A stretch of DNA of 64,000 bases from DATAUD01 sp036268455 (GTDB lineage Bacteria > Verrucomicrobiota > Verrucomicrobiia > Limisphaerales > Palsa-1400): the NCBI GenBank assembly GCA_036268455.1, contig DATAUD010000002.1, positions 1 to 64,000 on the forward strand, given 5' to 3'. The translations under genes were made by a program, and so were the position numbers. The notes under the pieces are model-generated. The model did no database searches, was not told where the DNA came from, and saw only the letters and a list, made by a program, of their open reading frames with translations. Positions 8,748-17,782 of this stretch are shown here, in pieces. Each line of letters begins with the position of its first letter. The first letter of the stretch is position 1.

Positions 8748-11700
8748 ATGTCTATAAAAATCCACACCCTAATAATATCCGGCGCGGCGGCATTGCTCGC
8801 GACGACGGCCGCCCAAGCCCAAGTAACATTGACAGATATAGGCGCCGCGAATCCCACGCCCGGAGTCAACGACATTACACAATTCAGCACCAATGGGAAC
8901 GCCGTTCCGCCGGGTTTGAATTATTATTGGGACGATGGTCATTCAACGCCCACGACCGGGGCTCCCAGCCAGTCTTTCACCACCTTGAATAACCCGTCGG
9001 GTTACATCCTGACATCGCTGGCAATCAAGACAGGCGGCATTGGTTCTTATGGCGACAATACCGGGGCCACACCTTTTGAATCACAGCCCTTTGTGCTCTA
9101 TGTCTTCGAATTGTCTAATCCAACTGGGGCGAGTCCCGTGACGAGCGGGCTGACCAATGCGACGCTGATCGCCTCCTTCACCGTGACAGGCCAATTGATT
9201 GCGGACGGAGATTGGATGCAGTGGACCGGCCTCGGGGTTCCGCTGTCGCCAGGAACGAACTACGCGTATGCGTTTGGAATTGGAACGCCGCCGGGTGGCA
9301 TTGACAATTGGGAAACCCTCGCCACAGCCACGAATCTTCCTTATTCCGGAGGGCAGGTTTGCCTGGTTCCCAATGCCGGCGGAAAGGTCAAGTATTCTTC
9401 GACTGTCAGTGATTACGACGCGGTGTTCGACATTGGCCTCTCTTTCCCGAGCGCGCCAATCGCCAATACACCCCTTGCATCGCCCTCGCCCAACGCGGTG
9501 CTGGCCGGCACAAATGTGACGCTGACCGCCTCGGCGGGCGGGTCAACGCCGATCACTTATGTGTGGCAAACGGACGGTGGAACAGGCGGGACGCTGACGA
9601 ATATTCCGGGGGCGACCGGCTCAAATTTTGTGGTCAACACCACCGGTTGGTTGCCGGGGACGTATGAGTATGATTTTGTGGCGAGCAATTCCCTGGGCGT
9701 CAGCACCAGCCCGGAGATTGCCATTACCATTGTGCCCGTTTTGATGGCGGACATTGGACCCAACGCCCCGACGCCCGGGCCGGTTGATATTTCGCAGTTG
9801 TTAAACACGTCACAAAGCGATGACGGTTTCAATTACTACACGGACAACGGCGCCAACCATAATGAGTGGAATGGGCAGACATTTACGACCGGAACAAATC
9901 AGAGCGGATATCTGATGACTTCAATAGCATGGAAAAGCGCCGGCAACGGGAACTCCTTCCCGACGATTCAGCTTTATGATCTCTATGTCTATTCCTTGTC
10001 CGCCGACGGAACGACTGCCACGCAGATCGCCAGTTACCAGGCGGACGGAGGCGGCACGGAACTGGATTGGCTTGAATGGGTGGGAATCAAGGTGCCGCTG
10101 GCGCCCAACACCCAATATGCTTACGCTTTTGGCAGGGATTCCAGTTCGACAGGCTGGGAGCACATCGGAGACCAGGGTGGCAACCCGTATGCGGGCGGCC
10201 AGATTTGCCAAATCCCCTCGGCAGGTGGGGCAGTCACTTATGGAACAACCGGCGCCTCCGACGCGACGTTTGACATTGGACTGGCCGTTTCGCAGGCGCC
10301 TTTCGCCAACGTGCCAACGTACACGCCGAATGTGTCTCCCATTTACGCTGGCACGACGGTAACGCTGACGGAATCGGCTGTTGGATCGCCGCCGCTGCAT
10401 TATTCGTGGCTCACGGATGGGGGAAGCGGCGGGACGCTGACAAATATACTGGGGGCGACGAGCAGCAACCTGGTTGTGAACACGACGACTCTTGTGCCGG
10501 GCACTTACAACTATGAGGCGGTCGTCACGAATGCCGAGGGATCTTCCACGAGCGCGGCGCTAAGTTTGAGCATCATGCCCGCCAGCGAGCCGGTGCTGGT
10601 GACGGACATAACGCCTACGCCCTTGAACCAAGGGGATGTCGGGGGAACGGCGACGTTTACGACTTCCTTTACCGGAACGCTGCCGATCGCTTACCAGTGG
10701 ACGGTCAACACCGGAAGCGGCGCGAATCCTATTTCCGCCGCGAGCAATCCCAGCGCGATCAGCAACACGCTGGTCCTGACGAATCTCCAGTTGGCCAACG
10801 CCGGAACTTATACGCTGGTGACGAGCAACTCGGTTGGAGGGCCGATTTCGAGCAGTTCTTCGACGTTGACGGTCTTTGCCGATCCCGGCCCGCCGGCAGC
10901 CGGCAGTTACGCGGCTTCGGTTCTTGCGGAGGACCCGGTTGCTTATTGGCGATTCGATGAAACCAACGACCCGTCCAGCGGCGTTTTGCCCGCTTACGAT
11001 TCCAGCGGTCATAATCTTGATGGGGTTTACGGAATATATTCGGAAGACGGAGATCCCGTCGGCATATATTTTCCCGGGGCGCCTGTCGCCGGCCCCCGGC
11101 CGCCAGCCTTCCCGGGCTTTGAGAACACCAACACCGCGATGGCGGCGGCTGCGGGCACTACAAATTCGTGGGTGACGGTGCCGCCGTTAAATCTGAATAC
11201 CAACACCGTGACGATCACGATGTGGATTTATCCGAATAGTTTTGAACTGGCATCGACGGGATTGTTCATGAACCGCAACAACACTGATGCGGCGGGCCTG
11301 GGATTCGGGACGGTCACCAACGCGCAGGGGATGGCACAGTTGGGTTATACATGGAATACCAACAGTTCCGCGACGTGGGGATTTAACACGGGACTCTATC
11401 CTCTTGAAGATCAATGGTCCTTTGTAGCCCTGGTAGTCCAGCCGACGCAGGCGACGGTCTATCTTTACTACATTGATCCCAACACCGGGAAACCGGACCT
11501 CTATTCGGCGGCAAATCCCATCGCGCACGGCCCGGAAAAATTCAACGGAGGCGCCACATGGATCGGCGATGACGAGGCGTCTCTTACGCGCATTTTCAAC
11601 GGCTCCATTGATGAGGTCGCCGTATTAAATACGGCTCTGACGAGCGACCAGGTGCTGGCGTTGTTCAGCAAGGGCGCGGGATTGACCGTGACTCCTCCTT

Positions 11701-12899
11701 CCATCGGAGGACAGCCGGAATCCCGGGGAGTCTATGCGGGCGCGACTACTGTGTTCACCGCCAGCGGGATCAACGGCACATCGCCGTTCACCTATCAATG
11801 GCAGTTCAACGGCACTAATTTGGCCAACGGCGGCAACATCTCCGGCGCGACGACGCCAGTCCTGACAATCAGCAATACGACAGCGGCGGACGCGGGTTCG
11901 TATCAACTGTTTGTGACAAATCCCGTTACCAATACACCGAGCACGTTGGTTACCTTGACCGTTGTCACGCCGGTGCCGGGTTCCTATGAATCCGCTGTGC
12001 TGGCGAACGATCCCCTGCTCTACTGGAAACTCGATGAAACGAACGATCCGTCCGCCGGCGGAGTCATTGCGTATGATTATGTGAATGGCATTAACGGCGT
12101 TTACCAAATTGGCGCGCAAAACGGATTCGACGGCATCCAGGGGCCGCGACCCCCGGCTTATTCAGGCTTCCTTTCAAACAACACGGCGATGGAAACCATT
12201 TCCAACACGGCGAACTCCTATATGACAGCGTCCTACGGAACCGCGGTTGCAAGCAATTTGACCTATGCGATGTGGATCAAGCCTTACACTAACGTGGAGA
12301 CTTTCGCGGGCCTGCTCATAGACCGCGGCGGCGCTGGGGAGGGTCTTGGGTTTGGCGGCACGCTCAACGCCGGGGGAATGGCGGAGATTGGTTACACGTG
12401 GAACCAGAATTCCAGTGACACTTACGCTTTCGACTCGTTGCTGTTCCCGCCGATCAACGAATGGTCCTTCGTCGCGATGGTGATCGAACCGGCACAGGGA
12501 ACGCTTTACCTGATCAACAGCAATGGCATCCAAACGGCTGTCAATCAAATCCCCCATGATGCCGAGGACTTTGGCGTGGCGTGGCACCTTGGCGACGACG
12601 CCACAGGCACAGGAGGCGCGCGAACGTTCCCCGGAACTATTGATGAGGTCAGCGTTTATCTTTCCGCTCTGTCGAGCAATCAGATCATTTCGATGTATGA
12701 CGCGGGAGTGCAGATAGCTCCGCCGGTGGCGTTGGACATCGTCCCGGCAGGGGTGGGAAGCCTGACGCTCACGTGGTCGCAAGGCACACTTCTGCAAGCG
12801 ACCAATCTCGCCGGACCGTGGAGCACGAACACGGCAAGTTCGCCGTTCCACATTTCTCCGACCAATTCCCACATGTTCTTTAAGGTGCTGGTGAATTAG
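8748..12899 (+). CDS. Giant secreted protein with duplicated jelly-roll-like units, Ig-like repeats and two LamG domains
   Basis: The 1383-residue product has a clear signal peptide (cleavage after AAQAQ, about residue 25). Two homologous units follow (about 28-235 and 330-515), each with TxDIGxxxPTPGxxDI near its start and VTY or VKY...DAxFDIGL at its end, and each followed by an Ig-like repeat. Then come another Ig-like repeat, a LamG domain (AYWRFDETND, about 730), an Ig-like repeat, a second LamG domain (LYWKLDETND, about 1090), and a C-terminal domain ending FFKVLVN that resembles the tail of the preceding gene. The role is probably adhesion or glycan binding outside the cell. No anchor motif or enzymatic site is seen. 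No Shine-Dalgarno precedes the ATG. Confidence 0.75.
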   Translation: MSIKIHTLIISGAAALLATTAAQAQVTLTDIGAANPTPGVNDITQFSTNGNAVPPGLNYYWDDGHSTPTTGAPSQSFTTLNNPSGYILTSLAIKTGGIGSYGDNTGATPFESQPFVLYVFELSNPTGASPVTSGLTNATLIASFTVTGQLIADGDWMQWTGLGVPLSPGTNYAYAFGIGTPPGGIDNWETLATATNLPYSGGQVCLVPNAGGKVKYSSTVSDYDAVFDIGLSFPSAPIANTPLASPSPNAVLAGTNVTLTASAGGSTPITYVWQTDGGTGGTLTNIPGATGSNFVVNTTGWLPGTYEYDFVASNSLGVSTSPEIAITIVPVLMADIGPNAPTPGPVDISQLLNTSQSDDGFNYYTDNGANHNEWNGQTFTTGTNQSGYLMTSIAWKSAGNGNSFPTIQLYDLYVYSLSADGTTATQIASYQADGGGTELDWLEWVGIKVPLAPNTQYAYAFGRDSSSTGWEHIGDQGGNPYAGGQICQIPSAGGAVTYGTTGASDATFDIGLAVSQAPFANVPTYTPNVSPIYAGTTVTLTESAVGSPPLHYSWLTDGGSGGTLTNILGATSSNLVVNTTTLVPGTYNYEAVVTNAEGSSTSAALSLSIMPASEPVLVTDITPTPLNQGDVGGTATFTTSFTGTLPIAYQWTVNTGSGANPISAASNPSAISNTLVLTNLQLANAGTYTLVTSNSVGGPISSSSSTLTVFADPGPPAAGSYAASVLAEDPVAYWRFDETNDPSSGVLPAYDSSGHNLDGVYGIYSEDGDPVGIYFPGAPVAGPRPPAFPGFENTNTAMAAAAGTTNSWVTVPPLNLNTNTVTITMWIYPNSFELASTGLFMNRNNTDAAGLGFGTVTNAQGMAQLGYTWNTNSSATWGFNTGLYPLEDQWSFVALVVQPTQATVYLYYIDPNTGKPDLYSAANPIAHGPEKFNGGATWIGDDEASLTRIFNGSIDEVAVLNTALTSDQVLALFSKGAGLTVTPPSIGGQPESRGVYAGATTVFTASGINGTSPFTYQWQFNGTNLANGGNISGATTPVLTISNTTAADAGSYQLFVTNPVTNTPSTLVTLTVVTPVPGSYESAVLANDPLLYWKLDETNDPSAGGVIAYDYVNGINGVYQIGAQNGFDGIQGPRPPAYSGFLSNNTAMETISNTANSYMTASYGTAVASNLTYAMWIKPYTNVETFAGLLIDRGGAGEGLGFGGTLNAGGMAEIGYTWNQNSSDTYAFDSLLFPPINEWSFVAMVIEPAQGTLYLINSNGIQTAVNQIPHDAEDFGVAWHLGDDATGTGGARTFPGTIDEVSVYLSALSSNQIISMYDAGVQIAPPVALDIVPAGVGSLTLTWSQGTLLQATNLAGPWSTNTASSPFHISPTNSHMFFKVLVN

Positions 12900-12940
12900 G
12901 ACGGAGCATCAATGGTAGATTACCAACACGCTCTATGGCT

Positions 12941-12976
12941 GGGCGGCGCGGAAATGGTTCCGCGCCGCCCGCTTTT
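12941..12976 (+). terminator. Rho-independent terminator after the second giant protein
   Basis: A 13-bp GC-rich stem (GGGCGGCGCGGAA paired with TTCCGCGCCGCCC, 12941-12953 and 12958-12970) with an ATGG loop is followed by GCTTTTGTT. It ends the giant-protein region before the glycosyltransferase run. Confidence 0.75.
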
Positions 12977-13020
12977 GTTCCACCCTTGCCACTGGTGGCG
13001 CTGTTTATTATCGTCCTTAA

Positions 13021-14577
13021 ATGCCGAAGGCTCCCCGGCCTGATTTGCCCGCGTTAAATTTGCAGACGGCCAGCGAACGGTTTCGGCCGGGCGTTGACCG
13101 GCTTTTTCCACTTCTGCTGATTTTCCTTTGTTTCGTTTTGGGGTTCTCCCGGCTGCGTGTGGGAATTGATACGACGGACGAGGGCATCCTGGCTTACGGA
13201 GCGGAGCGCGTCACGCAGGGACAATTGCCCAATCGCGATTTTGCCAGTCTTCAGCCTCCGCTGTCTTTTTACACGGCGGCAATCATGTATAAACTGCTTG
13301 GAACGTCGCTTTTATCCCTGCGGGTCCTGGGGTTTGGAATTTACATTGCGCTGCCATTGCTGATTTACGGGATTGCCCGGACAATGATTGGACCGGCCCT
13401 GTCTTTTGCGGCGGCCCTGCCTGCGACGGTTTTGGGCATTCCGTTATCGCACTTTGTTCCTTTCGCCCCGTGGCAAGGCGTCACAGCGTCAGCGGCCGCG
13501 GTGTTTCTCTATCTCTGGGCGGTGCGACGGAATTCCCTATTGTGCGGCGCGTTGGCGGGATTTATGACTTTGACGGCCATGCTTTGCCGGCACGACCAAG
13601 GGGTTTACGTGGCTCTCTCGATCCTGGCTTACACACTTGCGCTCAAATGCGCCGGCCCCCTTGTGCCAAAAGGAACACTGGCCCGCGTGCTGGGCGGATG
13701 GGGAATTGGCATTTTTGCGGGGATTTTTCCCTGGGCGGTTTATTGGGGAATCGAGGGCGCCATTCCCGCAATGTTCCAACAACTGGTCGTCTATTTTGCG
13801 ACGACTTACGTGAAAACCAACGGACTCCCGTTCCCGCACTTCAGCGCGGACGTGTCACTGGCGCGCAATCTGGTCGTGGCGCTTTTTTACCTGCCGCCTC
13901 TGGCGGGCCTCCTGGCCGCGATCTGGCTTTGGCGACGATTTCGGGGGGGACGCTACGGATTGCGCGAGGCCGGCATGACTTTGATTCTGGTGTGGACGGA
14001 GTTATTTTACTGTCAAGTAATGGGCCGGACGGATGTTTACCATCTCCTCATCAGCCAGGCGCCGTTTTTTATTTTGATCGCGTGCCTTTGGGCAATGGCT
14101 TTGGAATCCGGAGCGCCGAAAATGCCGTTCTCCATCGCGGCCGCGGTCGCGCTGGCGGGTTTCCTGATACTGATAAAGCCGCTTTTTCTGAGAAACGAAG
14201 GCCCGTTGGAGGAAGCGCCGTTGGCACGGGCCGGCGTGCGTTTTGAAAGCGCCACGGAGATGGCGGAGCTTGTGAAGCGTGTCCAGCATGACGCGCCGCC
14301 GGATCGCTCGATACTCTGTCTCTCTTACCAGCCCCTGTTGTATTTTTTGTGCGAACGGCGCAACCCAACGCGATGGAACTATCTCTGGCCCGGCGACGAA
14401 ACGGCGGCGGACCAGCAAACGTTTGTCGCGGAAGCCAGACATGACCCGCCGGCGGTCGTGTTGATCACCGACGAAACAAATTTGGCGGGATTCGCGCCGA
14501 TTGTTCTGAATTACGTGCATGAGGACTTTCGGAAAACCAGTGAGTTTGGGGGAGTCTCCTTTTATCTGCCGAAATAA
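13021..14577 (+). CDS. GT-C membrane glycosyltransferase (family 39/ArnT-like)
   Basis: The 518-residue polytopic inner-membrane protein opens with a cytosolic N-terminus, a first membrane helix at about 29-45, and then an extracytoplasmic loop with DTTDEG at 50-55. That loop holds the acidic residues typical of GT-C enzymes that use polyprenyl-phosphate sugars. About ten more hydrophobic segments follow, with a soluble C-terminal part from about residue 400. It probably moves a sugar from a lipid carrier to a surface glycan, lipid A or protein; the acceptor cannot be told. It heads the run of four glycosyltransferase genes, 57 bases before the next. Confidence 0.75.
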   Translation: MPKAPRPDLPALNLQTASERFRPGVDRLFPLLLIFLCFVLGFSRLRVGIDTTDEGILAYGAERVTQGQLPNRDFASLQPPLSFYTAAIMYKLLGTSLLSLRVLGFGIYIALPLLIYGIARTMIGPALSFAAALPATVLGIPLSHFVPFAPWQGVTASAAAVFLYLWAVRRNSLLCGALAGFMTLTAMLCRHDQGVYVALSILAYTLALKCAGPLVPKGTLARVLGGWGIGIFAGIFPWAVYWGIEGAIPAMFQQLVVYFATTYVKTNGLPFPHFSADVSLARNLVVALFYLPPLAGLLAAIWLWRRFRGGRYGLREAGMTLILVWTELFYCQVMGRTDVYHLLISQAPFFILIACLWAMALESGAPKMPFSIAAAVALAGFLILIKPLFLRNEGPLEEAPLARAGVRFESATEMAELVKRVQHDAPPDRSILCLSYQPLLYFLCERRNPTRWNYLWPGDETAADQQTFVAEARHDPPAVVLITDETNLAGFAPIVLNYVHEDFRKTSEFGGVSFYLPK

Positions 14578-14633
14578 GCCCGCCATTCACCACTCGCCAT
14601 TCGCGGGGCTTTTGATAATTTGCCGGCGCAATC

Positions 14634-15428
14634 GTGAATAAATTGCCCATTTCCGTCTGCGTCATTTCCGGCGCGGAAGAACGACGCATCGCCACTTGCC
14701 TGCGCAGCGCGGCGGATTGGACGAGCGAAATCGTCGTCGTGCTAAACGAAGACGCGCGCGACGGAACGGAGACAATCGCAACCTCTTTCGGCGCGCGCGT
14801 TCACCGGCATCCCTGGCAGGGATTTCGGGAGCAAAAGAATCTCGCTTTGAGCTTCGCCACCCAGCCCTGGGTGCTGGCTTTGGACGCGGATGAGGAGGTT
14901 TCGTCCGAATTGCGGGGTTCGATCCTGGATTTTTTTTCCAACGCGCGGGAGCGTTTCGCGGGCGCGGATTTTGCGCGGAAAGTCTGGTTTATGGGGCGGT
15001 GGATTACGCACGGCGATTGGTATCCCGACCGTGTGCTGCGCCTCTTTCGCCGGGACAAGGGCAGGTGGAGCGGCACGGAGGAACATTGCGCTGTCGCGCT
15101 GGACGGGGACGCCACGACGCTGCCGGGCGACTTGCTGCACTATTCCAACCCGAACATCAACAGCTACGTCTCGAAAATCAATTACTTCGCCGACCTGCAT
15201 TTGCAACGGCAATTGGCGGAGGGCGCGCGATGGTCGGCTCCGGCGGCGGTGTTTCGGTCGGCCTGGCGGTTCGTCCGCGCCTATGTTTTGCGCCGGGGAT
15301 TTTTGGACGGTTATCCGGGGTTTTTCATCGCGGCCTCGACCGCTTACTCGACATTGGTGCGCCACAGCCGCCTCTTCGAGCACGGCCAACCCGCAAAGCC
15401 GCTATGCGCGCCGGCCAAATCACCCTGA
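14634..15428 (+). CDS. Family 2 glycosyltransferase, WaaE/KdtX (LgtF)-like
   Basis: The 264-residue protein has a GT-A fold: ISVCVISGAEE at the nucleotide-binding strand, the DxD-type motif in LALDADEEV, and the family pattern WFMGRWITHGDWYPD...RLFRR. The conserved C-terminal helix region RRGFLDGYPGFFIA matches the WaaE/LgtF group that adds glucose to the inner-core heptose of LPS. It is about the normal family length. The start is GTG. Its 3' end overlaps the next glycosyltransferase by 25 bases, so the two are probably translationally coupled. The exact sugar is inferred from the family only. Confidence 0.8.
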   Translation: MNKLPISVCVISGAEERRIATCLRSAADWTSEIVVVLNEDARDGTETIATSFGARVHRHPWQGFREQKNLALSFATQPWVLALDADEEVSSELRGSILDFFSNARERFAGADFARKVWFMGRWITHGDWYPDRVLRLFRRDKGRWSGTEEHCAVALDGDATTLPGDLLHYSNPNINSYVSKINYFADLHLQRQLAEGARWSAPAAVFRSAWRFVRAYVLRRGFLDGYPGFFIAASTAYSTLVRHSRLFEHGQPAKPLCAPAKSP

Positions 15429-16192
15429 TCATTTCCACTTACCAGCGGCCGGACGCCCTGGAAAAAGTGTTGCGAGGCGTCGCGCGCCAGGTGGAAATGC
15501 CCGGCGAAATTCTGCTCGCGGACGATGGCTCAGGCCCGGCCACTCGCGCCATGATCGAACAATGGCAACAAAAACTTCCCATCCGCCATTTCTGGCACGA
15601 AGACATCGGCTTTCGCAAAACGATCATTCTCAATAAATGCCTCGCAGCCGCCAAGGGTGATTACGTCGTGCTGCTGGACGGGGATTGCGTGCCGCACCCC
15701 CGGTTCATTGCAGACCATGCGGGATTGGCGGAGAAAAATTTTTGGGTGCAAGGCCGGCGCTCATTTGTTCAGGAACGCTTCGCCGCCGTCTTTGATTTGG
15801 AAACGGCCTCCATTTGGCGCGCCATTTTCGCCGGGCAAATCACAGGATGGCCAAAGGCGATTCGCTGGCCGTTGCCTGTGATCGAGCGCAATACAGGCCA
15901 GCGCGGAATCATCGGCTGCAACATGGGTGTCTGGCGCGACGACTTGCTGGCCGTCAACGGCTTTGACGAGGAATACCTCGGCTGGGGCGGCGAGGACTCG
16001 GACCTTGGAACACGGTTGTATCACCTGGGCCGTCCGCGAAAGTTCGTGTATGGCCGCGCCATTGTCTTCCATTTGAACCATCCGGCGCACGAACGCGCGC
16101 AGGCCGACGCCGCCTGGAAACGTCTCGCGGAAACAATTCGCTCGGGGAAAATTCGCTGCGAACGGGGCGTCCTGCAATATTTTCGCGAATGA
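15404..16192 (+). CDS. Family 2 glycosyltransferase with galactosyltransferase-like C-terminus
   Basis: The 262-residue protein starts with TLIISTYQRP, followed by LLADDGSG and VVLLDGDCVPHP, a DxD metal- and UDP-sugar-binding site. The C-terminal block GFDEEYLGWGGEDSDLG matches the galactosyltransferase/chondroitin-polymerase type GT2 pattern, with the catalytic acid in the GGED segment. I chose ATG 15404 because it starts just before the first beta strand; the longer frame runs antiparallel to nothing real and lies inside the upstream gene. It shares ATGA with the next gene. It probably extends the same surface glycan. Confidence 0.8.
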   Translation: MRAGQITLIISTYQRPDALEKVLRGVARQVEMPGEILLADDGSGPATRAMIEQWQQKLPIRHFWHEDIGFRKTIILNKCLAAAKGDYVVLLDGDCVPHPRFIADHAGLAEKNFWVQGRRSFVQERFAAVFDLETASIWRAIFAGQITGWPKAIRWPLPVIERNTGQRGIIGCNMGVWRDDLLAVNGFDEEYLGWGGEDSDLGTRLYHLGRPRKFVYGRAIVFHLNHPAHERAQADAAWKRLAETIRSGKIRCERGVLQYFRE

Positions 16193-17352
16193 ATCCTTCG
16201 AGCGGACCATTGCGGATTCTGCACTTGAACTCACTGCTCACCGGCGGAGGCACGGATGACCAATGCGTCAAGCTCGCGGGTGAATTGCACAAATTGGGCC
16301 AGCGCGTGTGGCTGGCCGGACCGGCTGGGCGCCTTTTCGCGCCGGTCATTGAACAATTGGGCGTTCCGTTTTTCGATACCGGCGCAAAGGCGGGCAAATT
16401 TCAATTCATCCGCCGCGCCGCCGATTTGATTCGCCGCGAAAACATCCAAATTTTGCATGGGCATCACGGGCGTGATTTGTGGCCGACGATCTTCGCGGCT
16501 CGCCTCGCCGGCACAAAACCGAAGATCGTCTTGACGCGTCATATGGCCAAAAGTCCCGGCTCCTGGGCCAGCCGTAATTTTCTCCTGGGACAATGCGACG
16601 CGCTGATTGCCGTCTCGGAATTCGTCGCCAAAGTATTGCGCGATGGCGCTTACGAACCGGAATCGCCGGAGGCCGAACGCCGTGTCCGTCCGCCGATCCG
16701 GGGGGACCACTCGAAAATTCACGTCATCAGCGGAGGAATCGATACGGCGAAATTTTTCCCAGCCGACGCGTCAAGTAAAAGACGTGAATTAGGCTTGGAG
16801 GCCGGCGAATACGCATTTGCGGTGGCGGGCGGTTTTGATTTGCCGCGCGGCAAGGGCCAGCGGGAATTCCTTGCCGCCGCCGCGCGCATTCATAAAGAAA
16901 CTCCGCGGGCGCGATTCTTGATCATTGGCCGCGGGTCGTTGGCCGATGTGCTGAACCGCGACATTGAGCAGCTTGGATTGCGCGACAAAGCGCGGTTAAC
17001 AGGGCAGGTCTCGGACATGCCGCAAGTGGTGAACGCTATTGATTGCCTGGTGCATCCGCAAATCGGCACGGAAGCCCTAGGATTGGTCATTTGCGAAGCG
17101 CATGCCTGCGGCAAACCGGTGATCGCCTCCGCGCTGGATGGCATCCCAGAGGCTTTTGCTCCTGGAGGTTATGGCCGGCTTGTCGCGCCGGAGAATGTAG
17201 AGGAATTGGCCCAAGCGATGCGGATTCAGGCCAGCCAAGCGAAGCCGGACGCGGGATATGCGGCGCAATTGCACGCGCGAATTGCCGAAACTTTTTCGAT
17301 CACGATCATGGCGGAAAAGACCAAGCGCCTTTACGCCGAGCTTTTTAATTAG
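16189..17352 (+). CDS. Family 4 glycosyltransferase (GT-B)
   Basis: The 387-residue protein has a two-Rossmann GT-B layout. The N-terminal half has the glycine-rich loop TGGGTDDQC, and the C-terminal half has VAGGFDLPRGKGQREFL followed by HPQIGTEALGLVICEAHACGKP, where the E-x7-E nucleotide-sugar binding pattern of GT4 enzymes sits. It is probably an LPS-core or exopolysaccharide glycosyltransferase acting at the cytoplasmic face. It overlaps the preceding gene by 4 bases (ATGA), and its stop overlaps the stop of the antitoxin on the other strand. Confidence 0.8.
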   Translation: MNPSSGPLRILHLNSLLTGGGTDDQCVKLAGELHKLGQRVWLAGPAGRLFAPVIEQLGVPFFDTGAKAGKFQFIRRAADLIRRENIQILHGHHGRDLWPTIFAARLAGTKPKIVLTRHMAKSPGSWASRNFLLGQCDALIAVSEFVAKVLRDGAYEPESPEAERRVRPPIRGDHSKIHVISGGIDTAKFFPADASSKRRELGLEAGEYAFAVAGGFDLPRGKGQREFLAAAARIHKETPRARFLIIGRGSLADVLNRDIEQLGLRDKARLTGQVSDMPQVVNAIDCLVHPQIGTEALGLVICEAHACGKPVIASALDGIPEAFAPGGYGRLVAPENVEELAQAMRIQASQAKPDAGYAAQLHARIAETFSITIMAEKTKRLYAELFN

Positions 17353-17648
17353 GACCGATCTCGTCGGGGCAAAAGAGGAATTTTATGTTTGGCACGAAGA
17401 CGCTTCAGAACCTTGCGCCCCGACTCACCCTCGCCAGCCTTGAGTTCATCCGAACCCTGCTGGATTCCGCGAGCTACGGCAAACATCTCTTCAAAAGCCT
17501 CAGCGTCCTGAACGATCAATTCCGCTTTGCCATTGATGGTAAGAATTTCGGGGCGCCGGGTCAGTTTGAGGCGGCGCAGATGGGCGCGCGTGTTGCGCTG
17601 GAAATCTGTCAGGGAGCGGATGTCTCGCACGTTGATCATAACATTCAA
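17349..17648 (-). CDS. Orphan Phd/YefM-type antitoxin
   Basis: The 99-residue protein opens VRDIRSLTDFQRNTRAHL and continues TRRPEILTINGKAELIV, the Phd/YefM fold that binds operator DNA, then has a polar C-terminal tail of the kind that neutralises a toxin. No RelE/ParE or Doc toxin frame lies next to it: upstream is the cyclophilin gene, which is divergent, and downstream is the glycosyltransferase, which is convergent with a 4-base overlap. It may be a solitary regulator or a remnant of a module. An internal Met at codon 4 (17639) is an alternative start. Confidence 0.75.
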   Translation of the reverse strand: MNVMINVRDIRSLTDFQRNTRAHLRRLKLTRRPEILTINGKAELIVQDAEAFEEMFAVARGIQQGSDELKAGEGESGRKVLKRLRAKHKIPLLPRRDRS

Positions 17649-17782
17649 TTCACTGTTTTAAGTATGTTTCCATGGATAACGCCAACACGCAAGCCACTAA
17701 TTGCCTGATGCGCCAGGCCACAAAATCATTTTGCGCAGGCTTGCGTTGGCGGGAAAATTCGGTAAGTTGCGGGACAATTACT

